A DNA stretch of 64,000 nucleotides, taken from the NCBI RefSeq assembly GCF_017354985.1, contig NZ_CP071501.1, positions 949,501 through 1,013,500 on the forward strand, read 5' to 3'. The notes beneath the pieces are model-generated. The model searched no databases, was not told where the DNA came from, and saw nothing but the letters and a program-made list of their open reading frames with translations. This document shows positions 1 to 9,533 of this stretch, piece by piece. Origin of the DNA: Shewanella cyperi. Its GTDB lineage: Bacteria > Pseudomonadota > Gammaproteobacteria > Enterobacterales > Shewanellaceae. Position numbers and translations under genes: made by a program. Numbering within the stretch: the stretch's first letter is position 1; every line of letters begins with the position of its first letter.

Positions 1-1291
1 CATCCGAGTCGGACACCTTGCTTTCGTCCCAGGCCGGCAGTTGTCCCGGCATGGGGATCTTGCCCAGCTGGCTCTCTATATCCTGGGAGGCGGCGCGGGC
101 AAACACCAGGCATTCCAGCAGTGAGTTGCTGGCCAGGCGGTTGGCGCCGTGCAGGCCGGTATAGGCCACTTCACCTATGGCGTACAGGCCGTTGAGATCG
201 GTCTGACCGTGCAAGTCCGTCATCACGCCGCCGCAGGTGTAGTGAGCAGCAGGCACCACGGGAATGGGATCCTTGGTGATGTCTATGCCCAGCTCCAGGC
301 AGCGGCTGTAGATGGTCGGGAAGTGTTTGATGACAAATTCGGCCGGTTTATGGCTGATGTCCAAATACACACAATCAGCACCCAGACGCTTCATTTCAAA
401 ATCTATGGCCCGGGCCACAATGTCCCGCGGTGCCAGCTCGGCCCGCTCATCGAATTCCGGCATAAAGCGGCTGCCATCGGGGCGGCGCAGGAAGGCGCCT
501 TCACCGCGCAGGGCCTCGGTCAGCAGGAAGTTGCGGGCGTCCGCGTGATAGAGGCAGGTGGGGTGGAACTGGTTGAATTCCATGTTGGCGACCCGGCAAC
601 CGGCCCGCCAGGCCATGGCGATACCATCGCCACTGGCCACATCCGGGTTGGAGGTGTATTGATAAACCTTGGAGCAGCCCCCCGTGGCGAGGGCGACGAA
701 TTTGGCCCTGACGGTTTCCACCTGCTCCTGCTCCCGGTTCCAGACATAGGCACCCAGCACCCGGTTGCCTGGGCGACCCAGTTTGCGGCTGGTGATAAGG
801 TCGATGGCGTTGTACCGCTCCAGCACCTGGATATTGGGGTGATTGCGGGCCCTGTCCTGCAGTGTGGTTTGTACCGCCTTGCCGGTGGCATCGGCGGCAT
901 GCAATATGCGCCTGTGGCTGTGGCCGCCTTCACGGGTGAGGTGATAGGGCTGACTGCCGTCGCCTTCCTCGTCCTTGTCAAAATCGACCCCGCATTCTAT
1001 TAACCATTGCATGGCGGATTTGGCATTGGCGGCTGTGTAGGTGACCACGGCCTCATCGCAAATACCGGCGCCGGCCACCAGGGTATCGGCCACATGGGAC
1101 TCGACCGTATCGCCTTCGTCAAAGACAGAGGCGATGCCGCCCTGGGCGTAATAGGTGGAGCCTTCGCTTAATGGGCCCTTGGAAATTAGAATAACCTTCG
1201 TTTTTTCAGCCAGATGCAGCGCCAAAGTCAGGCCGGCCGCACCACTGCCTATCACCAGTATGTCTGATTGGTGTTCAACTGCTTGTTTCAT
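1..1291 (-). CDS. nadB: L-aspartate oxidase, 5' part (3' end outside window)
   Basis: Catalyses FAD-dependent oxidation of L-aspartate to iminoaspartate, the first step of de novo NAD synthesis, in the cytoplasm. The minus strand is open from an ATG at 1289-1291 to the window edge, giving about 430 of an expected 530-540 residues. The N-terminus reads [20 protein letters not shown], a dinucleotide-binding GxGxxG motif. The stretches [33 protein letters not shown] and [13 protein letters not shown] are typical of NadB and the related succinate dehydrogenase flavoprotein family. AHYTCGGV followed by [18 protein letters not shown] separates it from the bulk flavoprotein family. It is divergent from rpoE, as in E. 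coli. Several long open frames on the plus strand here are shadows of this gene. Confidence 0.96.
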   Translation of the reverse strand, partial: MKQAVEHQSDILVIGSGAAGLTLALHLAEKTKVILISKGPLSEGSTYYAQGGIASVFDEGDTVESHVADTLVAGAGICDEAVVTYTAANAKSAMQWLIECGVDFDKDEEGDGSQPYHLTREGGHSHRRILHAADATGKAVQTTLQDRARNHPNIQVLERYNAIDLITSRKLGRPGNRVLGAYVWNREQEQVETVRAKFVALATGGCSKVYQYTSNPDVASGDGIAMAWRAGCRVANMEFNQFHPTCLYHADARNFLLTEALRGEGAFLRRPDGSRFMPEFDERAELAPRDIVARAIDFEMKRLGADCVYLDISHKPAEFVIKHFPTIYSRCLELGIDITKDPIPVVPAAHYTCGGVMTDLHGQTDLNGLYAIGEVAYTGLHGANRLASNSLLECLVFARAASQDIESQLGKIPMPGQLPAWDESKVSDSD

Positions 1292-1386
1292 CGGGTATCA
1301 TGTCAGGTCAAATAAGTTCCGCTATGGTAAACCAAGTCGCACTTTTAAGGTACTTGCCGCCGTCGCGGTTTTTTTATAATTGCGCA

Positions 1387-1414
1387 GAACTTTTTATACA
1401 GACGCGAGTCTCAA
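1387..1414 (+). promoter_or_regulatory. Candidate sigma-E autoregulatory promoter of rpoE
   Basis: GAACTT at 1387-1392 is followed after 16 bases by TCTCAA at 1409-1414, about 64 bases upstream of the rpoE start. This closely resembles the sigma-E consensus (GGAACTT, about 16 bases, TCTGA or TCTAA) and the autoregulated E. coli rpoE promoter. The -35 lacks the first G of the consensus. Autoregulation of rpoE is established knowledge; its use here is inferred. Confidence 0.55.
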
Positions 1415-1477
1415 TAACTGAATATGATTCGAGCGACTGAGAAATCAGCAATATAGATTTGGGAGAAGTCGGCTCGG

Positions 1478-2056
1478 ATGAGTGGACAACAAAGCGATCA
1501 ACAGCTGGTAGAGCTGGTGCAGCAGGGCAATAAAAATGCCTTTAACCTGCTGGTGCAAAAATATCAGGGAAAGGTCATCAACCTGATTTCCAGGTATGTA
1601 CGGAATCAGGCTGACGTGGCCGATGTGGCTCAGGAAGCCTTTATTAAGGCTTATCGCGCATTGCCCAATTTCCGTGGTGAGAGTGCGTTTTATACCTGGC
1701 TCTACCGCATTGCGGTTAATACCGCCAAAAATTACCTGGTATCCCAGGGACGCAGGGCGCCGGCCAACGATGTGGATGCCGATGAGGCCGAGTATTACGA
1801 CGGCAGTGATGCGCTCAAGGAATTTGCTTCACCGGAACGGCTGATGCTCTCCGATGAAATTAAACGGGTGGTGTTTGAGACCCTGGAGTCATTACCCGAA
1901 GAGCTGAGAATGGCAATTTCGTTGCGGGAACTCGATGGCATGAGCTATGAAGATATAGCCAACATCATGGATTGCCCGGTTGGAACTGTCAGGTCGCGGA
2001 TTTTCCGTGCCCGGGAAGCGATAGACAAAAAGCTCCAGCCGTTATTGGAGAACTGA
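1478..2056 (+). CDS. rpoE: RNA polymerase sigma-E factor (envelope stress)
   Basis: Group 4 (ECF) sigma factor that directs transcription of outer-membrane and envelope stress genes and is held inactive by RseA. The 192 residues match the family length. Region 2 contains QEAFIKAYRALPNFRGESAF and YTWLYRIAVNTAKNYL. Region 4 contains LPEELRMAISLRELDGMSYE followed by the helix-turn-helix IANIMDCPVGTVRSRIFRAR. The ATG at 1478 follows GGGAGAAG at 1461-1468. It is the first gene of rpoE-rseA-rseB-rseC and is preceded by a sigma-E-like promoter, which suggests autoregulation. Confidence 0.98.
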   Translation: MSGQQSDQQLVELVQQGNKNAFNLLVQKYQGKVINLISRYVRNQADVADVAQEAFIKAYRALPNFRGESAFYTWLYRIAVNTAKNYLVSQGRRAPANDVDADEAEYYDGSDALKEFASPERLMLSDEIKRVVFETLESLPEELRMAISLRELDGMSYEDIANIMDCPVGTVRSRIFRAREAIDKKLQPLLEN

Positions 2057-2111
2057 AACTGAACACTCAAGCAGTCTTGATTTTAACAGCCTTGACAGAG
2101 ACAGGTGCGTA

Positions 2112-2684
2112 ATGGAAAAAACAGGTCAGGAATGGGTATCAGCCGCAGTGGACGGCCAGATCGACAACGAGTCGCTGGCGCAGTTGGCGGCAGATACAGA
2201 TTCACAGCAGCAATGGGCACGTTATCACCTGATTGGGGATGCGATGCGCGGCGAGTTGCCTGAGACGATCCATCTGGATCTGAGTGCCGGCATTGCGGCC
2301 GCCATTGAGCAGGAGCCAACTGTTTTGGCACCGCGCCGTTCCTTCGCGCAGGGCAAACTGGGTGGCATGCTGCGTCACTTTGGCCAGTATGGCATTGCTG
2401 CCGCTGTGGCCCTGGTGGCCGTGGTAGGGGTACAGAATTACCAGGCCGTTGATACCGAAAGCGCCCCTTTGCCCGTGCTTAATACCCGTCCATTGGTCGG
2501 TTCTGCATCGCCGGTGAGCCTGCAGACAGGTGCTGCGCAACAAAATCAGGGCATGATCAATGAGCAGTTGTTGGAGCAGCGTCGCCGTATCAATGCGTAT
2601 TTGCAGGACCATATGCTGCAACAAAGATTGAACACAGGTGTGGTTGTAGACGAGAATAGCGAGGAAACCCCGGTCAATCGCTGA
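2112..2684 (+). CDS. rseA: Anti-sigma-E factor RseA
   Basis: Single-pass inner-membrane protein that binds and silences sigma-E until regulated proteolysis (DegS, then RseP) releases it. The 190 residues begin with an RseA N-terminal sigma-binding domain (WVSAAVDGQIDNE, then WARYHLIGDAMRGELP). One hydrophobic segment lies at about residues 91-109 (GQYGIAAAVALVAVVGVQNY). The periplasmic tail is Gln-rich. The gene starts 55 bases after rpoE and 10 bases before rseB. The N-terminal domain and gene order make the call firm; the cleavage sites cannot be read directly. Confidence 0.95.
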   Translation: MEKTGQEWVSAAVDGQIDNESLAQLAADTDSQQQWARYHLIGDAMRGELPETIHLDLSAGIAAAIEQEPTVLAPRRSFAQGKLGGMLRHFGQYGIAAAVALVAVVGVQNYQAVDTESAPLPVLNTRPLVGSASPVSLQTGAAQQNQGMINEQLLEQRRRINAYLQDHMLQQRLNTGVVVDENSEETPVNR

Positions 2685-2694
2685 AGGAGTTAGC

Positions 2695-3633
2695 TTGCGT
2701 TTCTTGTTATTGGTCCTTTGTGGCCTGATTTTTCCCGCCTTTGCGGATGAGATGTCCGCCAAAGCCTGGCTCGAGCAGATGAGCCAGGCCCTCAAACAAC
2801 AACAGTACAAAATGTCGGTTATGCACATGCAGGCCGACCATATCCGCCCCCTGGTGTATCTGCATGGCAAGGTAGAGGGCCGGGAAGTGGCGTTTCTTGA
2901 GCATCTCAATGGTCCGGTGAAAAATGCGGTGCGTATCGACAATACCGTCACCTTTATCGAGCATGATCAACCGGCCTACAGCGTCAATGCGACCAGTATC
3001 GAAGGGCTGTGGCCGGCAATATTTGCCGGGAACATCAATGAATTGGAGCCAGGCTACCAGTTTGTCCTCGGTGGCCGCAGTCGGATTGCCGGTCGTCCCG
3101 GGCAACAGGTGCGCTTGATCCCGAGCGATGATCACAGATTTGCACTGCAGGTGTGGCTGGATATGGAAACCTTTTTGCCGCTGCGCTACGACATGCTGAC
3201 CGCCAACAAGGAACTGCTTGAGCAAGTCATGGTCATTGAACTGCTGGTGCTGGATACGCCTCCGGCGCTGCTGGTGGAAGCCGCCCGTCAGGAATGGCCT
3301 CCCGTGCTGAACCAGCTTGCGCGCCAGGATGGCCAGAATTGGCAGTTTTCCTGGTTACCAGAGGGGTTCAAAATAGTGGCCCGGGACCACCACCGCCTGA
3401 TGGGCAGCCAGGAAGCGGTGGAGTTTGTGGCCTTGACCGATGGCATAGCCAAAATTTCCGTGTATGTGGCCCGCGCCGGCAGCACGCCCCTGCCCGATGA
3501 GCTGGTGAGCCGCAATGGCCTGGCTCTGGTGACCGAAAAGGTGGGCAATGCCGAAGTGGTGGCTGTGGGCAAGGTACCTGCTGCGACCCTGAGCCGTATC
3601 ATCCGCAGCCTGACCCTGGAATCTGCGCCATGA
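2695..3633 (+). CDS. rseB: Periplasmic sigma-E regulator RseB
   Basis: Periplasmic protein that binds the RseA tail, protects it from DegS and senses mislocalised lipoproteins or LPS. The 312 residues start with a signal peptide (cleavage probably after FPAFA, residue 17). A MucB/RseB N-terminal lipoprotein-like domain follows (AKAWLEQMSQALKQQQY, GREVAFLEHLNGP, FVLGGRSRIAGRPGQQVRL), then a smaller C-terminal domain (LPEGFKIVARDHHRL). The start is a TTG at 2695, chosen because AAGGAG at 2684-2689 lies 5 bases upstream and the signal peptide begins there. Its stop overlaps the rseC start. Confidence 0.94.
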   Translation: MRFLLLVLCGLIFPAFADEMSAKAWLEQMSQALKQQQYKMSVMHMQADHIRPLVYLHGKVEGREVAFLEHLNGPVKNAVRIDNTVTFIEHDQPAYSVNATSIEGLWPAIFAGNINELEPGYQFVLGGRSRIAGRPGQQVRLIPSDDHRFALQVWLDMETFLPLRYDMLTANKELLEQVMVIELLVLDTPPALLVEAARQEWPPVLNQLARQDGQNWQFSWLPEGFKIVARDHHRLMGSQEAVEFVALTDGIAKISVYVARAGSTPLPDELVSRNGLALVTEKVGNAEVVAVGKVPAATLSRIIRSLTLESAP

Positions 3634-4100
3634 TGGAGGAGTTGGCCCGGGTAGTGGCCATTGAACCAGAGGGCTGGGTCCAACTTGAGGTGGAACTCAA
3701 AAGCGCCTGTGGCCACTGCAGTGCCAGCGACAATTGTGGCACCTCCGCGGTAGCCAAGGCCTTCGCTCCCAAACATCAAAGATTTTCCATTCATACCGAT
3801 GTCACTTGCCAGGCGGGCGATATGGTGCGCCTGGGACTGCCAGAAAGCGTGCTGCTGAAGGCGGCCGCTTTGGTGTACCTGCTGCCGCTGGCGGGCCTGC
3901 TGCTCGGTGCTGTGCTGGGGCAGAGTCTCGGCGCCTTCACCTCACTTGGCAGCGATGGTACAGCCATCGTCCTGGGGCTGGCGGGTGCTGCCGCAACTTG
4001 GTGGCTTGGCAAACGTCTTGCGACCCGGCTTGAGAGCGACAGTCAGCCCATCATATTGGCACGGCTGGGGCCGCAACTGTCCGTGGGCTCCCATTCCTGA
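3630..4100 (+). CDS. rseC: SoxR-reducing / sigma-E regulatory protein RseC
   Basis: Inner-membrane protein of the RseC/MucC family. E. coli RseC is linked to sigma-E control and to the Rsx-RseC system that re-reduces SoxR. The 156 residues contain an N-terminal cysteine cluster (C27, C30, C36, from SACGHCSASDNCG) characteristic of the family, then two membrane segments near residues 78-95 and 103-125. The ATG at 3630 overlaps the rseB stop; a second ATG follows at once at 3633 and is equally possible. It is the last gene of the rpoE operon. Confidence 0.92.
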   Translation: MMEELARVVAIEPEGWVQLEVELKSACGHCSASDNCGTSAVAKAFAPKHQRFSIHTDVTCQAGDMVRLGLPESVLLKAAALVYLLPLAGLLLGAVLGQSLGAFTSLGSDGTAIVLGLAGAAATWWLGKRLATRLESDSQPIILARLGPQLSVGSHS

Positions 4101-4133
4101 AGTTCCCCAAGGGGCGAAATAGCATGAATCTGA

Positions 4134-4162
4134 TTGGTATTGGGATAGCAATCGGGTACAAT
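4134..4162 (+). promoter_or_regulatory. Candidate sigma-70 promoter of lepA
   Basis: TTGGTA at 4134-4139 and TACAAT at 4157-4162 are separated by 17 bases and lie 45 bases upstream of the lepA start. This suggests lepA-lepB-rnc can be transcribed apart from the sigma-E operon. Confidence 0.5.
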
Positions 4163-4206
4163 TTCGCACCTTTGATTTCGTCGTTCACTTTAGTCATTAC
4201 AGCATA

Positions 4207-5997
4207 ATGAAACACATTAGAAACTTTTCCATCATTGCCCACATTGACCATGGCAAATCCACTCTGTCCGACAGGCTTATCCAGGTGTGTGGCGGTCTGA
4301 CCGACCGTGAAATGGCTGAACAGGTACTCGACTCCATGGATCTTGAGCGTGAGCGCGGCATCACCATCAAGGCCCAGAGCGTGACCCTGGACTACAAGGC
4401 AAAAGACGGCGAGACCTACCAGCTTAACTTCATTGACACCCCGGGCCACGTGGACTTCTCCTACGAAGTTTCCCGCTCCCTGGCCGCCTGTGAGGGCGCG
4501 CTTTTGGTGGTCGATGCCGGTCAGGGCGTAGAAGCCCAAACCCTGGCAAACTGTTACACCGCACTGGAAATGGATCTGGAAGTGGTGCCGGTACTGAACA
4601 AAATCGACCTGCCCCAGGCCGAGCCTGAGCGTGTTGCCGCCGAGATTGAAGACATAGTCGGTATCGAAGCTCAGGATGCGGTGCGTTGCTCCGCCAAGAC
4701 AGGTGTGGGCATAGACGAAGTGCTCGAGACCATAGTGGCGCAAATTCCGCCGCCGCAAGGCAATCCTGAAGGTCCACTGCAGGCACTGATCATCGACTCC
4801 TGGTTCGACAGCTACCTGGGCGTTGTGTCTCTGGTGCGTATCAAGCACGGCGCGCTCAAGAAGGGCGACAAGTTCAAGGTGATGAGCACAGGCCAGGCTT
4901 ACAACGCTGATCGCGTCGGTATCTTCACGCCGAAGATGAAAGACCAAGACGAGTTGAAAACCGGTCAGGTAGGCTATGTTATCGCCGGCATCAAGGAAAT
5001 TCACGGCGCCCCCGTGGGTGATACCCTGACCCTGGCCAAGCACGGTGCCGAGAAACCACTGCCGGGCTTTAAGAAGGCTAAGCCTCAGGTATACGCCGGT
5101 GTGTTTACCATATCCACCGACGACTATGAAAGCTTCCGTGATGCGCTGAACAAGCTCAGCCTGAACGATGCCTCGTTGCAGTTCGAGCCCGAGACCTCTT
5201 CGGCGCTGGGCTTTGGTTTCCGTATCGGTTACCTGGGCCTGCTGCACATGGAGATCATTCAGGAGCGTCTGGAGCGGGAATACGATCTCGACCTCATCAC
5301 CACGGCGCCCACCGTGGAATACGAGGTGCTGCTGACCAACGGCGAAACCGTGTACGTGGATAACCCGTCCGATCTGCCGGCCATCAACTACATCGAAGAA
5401 ATGCGCGAGCCCATTGTTCAGGCCAACATCCTGGTGCCCAAGGAGTATCTGGGTAACGTGATCACCCTATGTATCGAGAAGCGCGGCGTACAGAAGAACA
5501 TGGTGTACCACGGCAACCAGGTGGCGCTGACCTATGATATTCCGGCCGCCGAAGTGGTAATGGACTTCTTCGATCGCCTCAAGTCTACCAGCCGCGGCTA
5601 TGCCTCGCTGGAATATAACTTTATCCGTTTCGAGCCCGCCGACATGGTGCGTCTGGACGTGCTAATCAACGGCGATCGCGTAGACGCGCTGGCGATGATC
5701 ATCCACCGCTCCAACATCCGCCACAAGGGTATTGCCCTGGTGGAGAAGATGAAAGAGCTGATCCCAAGGCAGATGTTCGATATCGCCATTCAGGCGGCTG
5801 TGGGTAACCAGGTTGTGGCCCGTTCTACCGTGAAGGCGCTGCGTAAAGACGTAACCGCCAAGTGTTACGGTGGTGACGTGTCCCGTAAGAAGAAGCTGCT
5901 GCAGAAGCAAAAAGAAGGTAAGAAGCGGATGAAGCAGTTGGGGAACGTGGAAGTACCGCAGGAAGCCTTCCTCGCCGTACTCAAGCTCAACGAGTAA
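4207..5997 (+). CDS. lepA: Translation GTPase EF4 / LepA
   Basis: Ribosome-associated GTPase of the elongation factor G type, thought to help 30S maturation and to rescue stalled or mis-translocated ribosomes. The 596 residues match the family length. The G domain shows AHIDHGKST at residues 11-19, a switch region [22 protein letters not shown] and NKIDLPQAE. The LepA-specific C-terminal domain is present ([20 protein letters not shown]). It has its own candidate promoter and a terminator at 6026-6050 before lepB. A 398-codon antisense open frame across it is a shadow. Confidence 0.98.
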   Translation: MKHIRNFSIIAHIDHGKSTLSDRLIQVCGGLTDREMAEQVLDSMDLERERGITIKAQSVTLDYKAKDGETYQLNFIDTPGHVDFSYEVSRSLAACEGALLVVDAGQGVEAQTLANCYTALEMDLEVVPVLNKIDLPQAEPERVAAEIEDIVGIEAQDAVRCSAKTGVGIDEVLETIVAQIPPPQGNPEGPLQALIIDSWFDSYLGVVSLVRIKHGALKKGDKFKVMSTGQAYNADRVGIFTPKMKDQDELKTGQVGYVIAGIKEIHGAPVGDTLTLAKHGAEKPLPGFKKAKPQVYAGVFTISTDDYESFRDALNKLSLNDASLQFEPETSSALGFGFRIGYLGLLHMEIIQERLEREYDLDLITTAPTVEYEVLLTNGETVYVDNPSDLPAINYIEEMREPIVQANILVPKEYLGNVITLCIEKRGVQKNMVYHGNQVALTYDIPAAEVVMDFFDRLKSTSRGYASLEYNFIRFEPADMVRLDVLINGDRVDALAMIIHRSNIRHKGIALVEKMKELIPRQMFDIAIQAAVGNQVVARSTVKALRKDVTAKCYGGDVSRKKKLLQKQKEGKKRMKQLGNVEVPQEAFLAVLKLNE

Positions 5998-6025
5998 CAG
6001 TTGAGCCTGTACTGACCAAGACCTG

Positions 6026-6056
6026 AGCGCCGCAGTTTGCGGCGCTTTAGTTAGTT
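6026..6056 (+). terminator. Terminator after lepA
   Basis: AGCGCCGC (6026-6033) pairs with GCGGCGCT (6039-6046) around a 5-base loop, followed by TTTAGTTAGTTT. The stem is strong but the T tract is interrupted, so some readthrough into lepB is likely. Confidence 0.65.
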
Positions 6057-6158
6057 TATCCGCCAGCGGCGGGTAAATTCACCAAAGCGCAATGCATTCA
6101 GGAACATCCTTGGTATAAAAGTGACTAACAAGACGTAATCAACCGGCAAGGAGAATTC

Positions 6159-7076
6159 ATGGCCGCTTACTTTTCACAGATTCTGGTTCTGGTGACCCTG
6201 GTTTCGGGACTGATATGGTTTTTCGATGCCAGGTTTCAGGCCCCCAAGCGCCGCGAAGCCCTGGCATTGGCCAAGGCCAGCAATGCCAACCTCAGCGATG
6301 AAGCCGCCGAGGCCCTGGTGCGTGAGCCCTATATGGTCGAAACCGCCCATTCCATTTTCCCCGTCATCGCCTTTGTATTGGTGCTGCGCTCTTTTCTGTA
6401 TGAACCATTCCAGATCCCGTCGGGCTCCATGATGCCAACCCTGTTGGTGGGGGATTTCATCCTGGTGGAGAAGTTCAGCTATGGCATCAAGGACCCTGTG
6501 TGGCGCAAGCAACTGATTAACACAGGCGACCCCAAGCGTGGCGACATAGTGGTATTCAAGTACCCTGAGAACCCGGCCATTGACTATATTAAACGGGTAG
6601 TGGGCCTGCCCGGTGACCGTATCTTCTATCAGGATAAGCAGCTGTATATTCAGCGCGCCTGCCAGGAAGGCGAAGCCTGCGGCAGCGTGCCGCAAAAGGT
6701 GGAGCGGGTATCGGTGAACTCGGGTGAGTTCTCCCATGACGGTGTGCCGCTGCTGAAATTCCGCGAACAGCTGGGCGATGTGACCCACGATATTTTGATC
6801 AACCCACGTCGCCCGGATATGCGCGGCATGTTCTTCCATAAGGACGGCCTGCCAACAGGCGAGTTCCTGGTGCCCGAAGGCCATTATTTTATGATGGGGG
6901 ACAACCGTGATAACAGTACCGACAGCCGTTTCTGGGGCTTCGTGCCTGAGGAGAACCTGGTGGGCAAGGCTGTGGCCATTTGGATCAGTTTTGAATTCGA
7001 ACGTGGCCCCGGCGATGTGCTGCCAAGCTGGATCCCAACTGGGGTACGCTTTAACCGGGTCGGCGGTGTAAACTAA
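6159..7076 (+). CDS. lepB: Signal peptidase I
   Basis: Inner-membrane serine protease that removes signal peptides from Sec- and Tat-exported proteins. The 305 residues have two N-terminal membrane segments and a periplasmic catalytic domain. The Ser-Lys dyad is visible: Ser90 in PSGSMMPTLLVGD and Lys145 in DYIKRVVGLPGDR, the same numbering as in E. coli. The family box GDNRDNSTDSRFWGFVP is also intact. AAGGAG lies 5-6 bases before the ATG. The stop is 3 bases before rnc, the conserved lepB-rnc-era arrangement. Confidence 0.98.
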   Translation: MAAYFSQILVLVTLVSGLIWFFDARFQAPKRREALALAKASNANLSDEAAEALVREPYMVETAHSIFPVIAFVLVLRSFLYEPFQIPSGSMMPTLLVGDFILVEKFSYGIKDPVWRKQLINTGDPKRGDIVVFKYPENPAIDYIKRVVGLPGDRIFYQDKQLYIQRACQEGEACGSVPQKVERVSVNSGEFSHDGVPLLKFREQLGDVTHDILINPRRPDMRGMFFHKDGLPTGEFLVPEGHYFMMGDNRDNSTDSRFWGFVPEENLVGKAVAIWISFEFERGPGDVLPSWIPTGVRFNRVGGVN

Positions 7077-7079
7077 GTC

Positions 7080-7760
7080 ATGGAACCTATCAAGAACCTG
7101 CCCAGGCTGTGCCGTACCCTGGGCTACAGCTTCAATGACATAGGCCTGCTGAATCAGGCATTGACCCACCGCAGTGCCTCCAATCTGCACAACGAAAGGT
7201 TGGAGTTTCTCGGTGACTCCATTTTGTCGATAGTCATCTCGGACGCCCTGTATCACCAGTTTCCCAAGGCCACCGAAGGTGATTTGAGTCGGATGCGTGC
7301 CACTTTGGTGCGCGGTGATACCCTGGCCGTGATAGCCAAGGAATTTAAACTGGGTGACTACCTGACCCTGGGGCCGGGAGAGCTCAAAAGCGGCGGTTTC
7401 CGCCGTGAGTCGATTCTCGCCGATGCGGTGGAAGCCATCATAGGGGCAGTCTATCTGGATGCGGATCTCGACACCTGCCGCGGCCTGCTGCTCAGCTGGT
7501 ACAAGGAGCGCCTGGCGGGCATACAACCGGGTGTGAGTCAGAAAGACGCCAAGACCACGTTGCAGGAGTATCTGCAGAGCATGAAAAAGCCGCTGCCCGA
7601 GTATCATGTGGTCGCGGTTGAGGGCGAGGCCCACGACCAGACATTTACCGTGGAATGCCGCATTGCCGATCTGTCCCAGACTGTGATCGGTGTTGGCAGT
7701 TCAAGGCGCAAGGCCGAACAGGTTGCTGCTACGCAAGTATTGGAATTATTGAAGAAATGA
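7080..7760 (+). CDS. rnc: Ribonuclease III
   Basis: Double-strand-specific endoribonuclease that processes 30S rRNA precursor and many mRNAs. The 226 residues have an N-terminal RNase III domain with the signature [13 protein letters not shown] and the metal-binding acidic residues in [17 protein letters not shown]-terminal double-stranded RNA-binding domain covers about residues 155-225 ([19 protein letters not shown] and [18 protein letters not shown]). The stop overlaps the era start (ATGA at 7757-7760), indicating translational coupling. Confidence 0.98.
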   Translation: MEPIKNLPRLCRTLGYSFNDIGLLNQALTHRSASNLHNERLEFLGDSILSIVISDALYHQFPKATEGDLSRMRATLVRGDTLAVIAKEFKLGDYLTLGPGELKSGGFRRESILADAVEAIIGAVYLDADLDTCRGLLLSWYKERLAGIQPGVSQKDAKTTLQEYLQSMKKPLPEYHVVAVEGEAHDQTFTVECRIADLSQTVIGVGSSRRKAEQVAATQVLELLKK

Positions 7761-8767
7761 GTAAAAAGCCCGAGGACATTCGTCCTCAAGATGCGCCCCA
7801 GTCCGAGCCAAGCCTGGACGAATTGCTGGCCCGCATGAATGCCCAAAATGCGCCCGCGCAGCACTATGATGTGACTTATTGCGGCATGGTGGCCATAGTC
7901 GGCCGTCCCAACGTGGGCAAGTCGACCCTGCTCAACCGTCTGCTGGGGCAGAAGATCAGCATTACCTCGCGCAAACCCCAAACCACCCGTCACAGGATCA
8001 TGGGGATCCACACCGAGGGACCGCACCAAATCGTGTTTATCGACACCCCAGGTCTGCATATTGAAGAGAAGCGGGCTATCAACCGTCTGATGAACCGGGC
8101 CGCTGCCAGTTCCCTGGCCGATGTGTCCATGGTGATCTTCGTGGTCGATGGTCTTGCCTGGACCGCCGACGATGAAATGGTGCTCAGCAAGCTGCGCCGT
8201 GGCGATCAGGAGCGCAAGATTGTGCTGGCCATCAACAAGGTCGACGGCATCAAGGACAAAGAAAAACTGTTCCCCCATCTTGAAGAGCTGGCGGCCAAGT
8301 ATGACTTCGATGAAATACTGCCAATTTCCGCCAAGACCGGCACCAACGTGGCCCGCATCCTCGAGTTGGCGCGGGAGTCTTTGCCCGAATCTGTGTTCTT
8401 CTTCCCCGAAGATTACGTGACCGACAGATCCCAGCGCTTTATGGCGTCCGAAATCGTCCGTGAGAAGCTGATGCGCTTTTTGGGGGACGAGCTGCCCTAC
8501 GATGCCACGGTGGAAATCGAGCAGTTCAAAATGATGGAAAACGGCGTGTATCAGATTAACGCCCTGATCCTGGTGGAACGCGATGGCCAGAAGCGCATGG
8601 TCATAGGTAAAAAAGGCGAGCGTATCCGCACCATAGCCTCCGAAGCGCGGATGGACATGGAGCGCCTGTTCGACAACAAGGTATTTCTCGAAGTGTGGGT
8701 CAAGGTCAAGTCCGGTTGGGCAGATGACGAACGGGCCCTGCGCAGTCTGGGCTACGGCGAAGACTGA
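7757..8767 (+). CDS. era: GTPase Era, 30S ribosome assembly
   Basis: Essential GTPase that binds 16S rRNA and the 30S subunit and couples ribosome assembly to growth. I chose the ATG at 7757, which overlaps the rnc stop, over an upstream in-frame start inside rnc. The product is 336 residues. The G1 motif GRPNVGKST is near residues 49-57, followed by [10 protein letters not shown] and [10 protein letters not shown]. The C-terminal KH domain contains [20 protein letters not shown]. About 45 residues precede the G domain, an acidic and Gln/Pro-rich extension that makes the protein about 35 residues longer than E. coli Era. Confidence 0.97.
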   Translation: MSKKPEDIRPQDAPQSEPSLDELLARMNAQNAPAQHYDVTYCGMVAIVGRPNVGKSTLLNRLLGQKISITSRKPQTTRHRIMGIHTEGPHQIVFIDTPGLHIEEKRAINRLMNRAAASSLADVSMVIFVVDGLAWTADDEMVLSKLRRGDQERKIVLAINKVDGIKDKEKLFPHLEELAAKYDFDEILPISAKTGTNVARILELARESLPESVFFFPEDYVTDRSQRFMASEIVREKLMRFLGDELPYDATVEIEQFKMMENGVYQINALILVERDGQKRMVIGKKGERIRTIASEARMDMERLFDNKVFLEVWVKVKSGWADDERALRSLGYGED

Positions 8768-8773
8768 GTTGCC

Positions 8774-9457
8774 ATGGAAAGGGGCTACCTGCTGCACCTG
8801 CGTCCCTACCGGGAATCCAGCGCCATAGTGCAATTGCTGGTGGACGGTCAGGGACGGGTGGACGCGGTGGCCCGCCTCGGCAGCGGCAAGCGCACCGTCA
8901 AGGCCTTGCTGCAACCTTTCCAACCCCTGCTGTTTTCCCTTGCCGGTCGCGGTGAACTCAAAAACCTGCAACAACCGGAAGCCTACGCCCCAGCTGTGCC
9001 CCTTGGCGGCGATGCCCTCTATGCCGGCATGTATCTCAATGAATTGCTTATCCGCTGCCTGTCACACGGCCACGCGGGAGAAGGCTTGTTCCTGGCCTAT
9101 CACCAAACCCTGATGCGGCTGGCGCTCGGTATGGACCAGGCCTGTCTGCGTTATTTTGAGCTGGCGCTGCTCTCAGAACTCGGCACCTGTCCTCCACTGG
9201 CGGAAGATGCCCTGGGGAATGTGGTACAGGCCGACAGCCACTACAGCTGGCGACCTCAGCTCGGCCTTGCCCCCGACAGCCGTGGCGACATAGCCGGTCA
9301 TACCCTGTTGGCCCTCAGTAACAAGGAGCTGCAATCTGAGCAGCTGCGTCAGGCAAAACTTTTGCTGCGGCAATTACTGGCCCCCTTTGTCGGCGATAAG
9401 CCCTTGGCCAGCCGTGAATTGTTCCGCCGCCGTCACGGTGGCAATCAACCAGCCTGA
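8774..9457 (+). CDS. recO: DNA repair protein RecO
   Basis: RecO helps load RecA onto SSB-coated single-stranded DNA in the RecFOR recombination pathway. The 227 residues begin with an OB-fold domain (GYLLHLRPYRESSAIVQLL, then GRVDAVARLGSGKR) followed by a helical domain (AGMYLNELLIRCLSHGH, YFELALLSELG) and a C-terminal SRELFRRR. It follows era by 6 bases, and era-recO-pdxJ-acpS is the conserved order. I do not see the four zinc cysteines found in some RecO proteins, which fits the gammaproteobacterial type. Confidence 0.93.
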   Translation: MERGYLLHLRPYRESSAIVQLLVDGQGRVDAVARLGSGKRTVKALLQPFQPLLFSLAGRGELKNLQQPEAYAPAVPLGGDALYAGMYLNELLIRCLSHGHAGEGLFLAYHQTLMRLALGMDQACLRYFELALLSELGTCPPLAEDALGNVVQADSHYSWRPQLGLAPDSRGDIAGHTLLALSNKELQSEQLRQAKLLLRQLLAPFVGDKPLASRELFRRRHGGNQPA

Positions 9458-9533
9458 GTCGCGACGATAGGACTGCACTTTGTGGCGCGGCTCAAGTACA
9501 ATGGCGCCTCACCAAAAAGCCAAGGAGTTGTCG

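Noticed and set aside
149..1003. A 284-codon plus-strand open frame over nadB
   Set aside because: nadB on the minus strand is clear from motif after motif; the plus frame has no recognisable features.
4051..5247. A 398-codon minus-strand open frame across lepA
   Set aside because: It is antisense to a highly conserved gene. Its translation is Gly/His/Leu-rich without motifs, as expected from high-GC codon bias on the opposite strand.
6174..8974. Minus-strand open frames of 486 and 456 codons across lepB/rnc/era
   Set aside because: Antisense shadows of firmly identified genes, with His/Gln-rich composition and no start signal or family resemblance.
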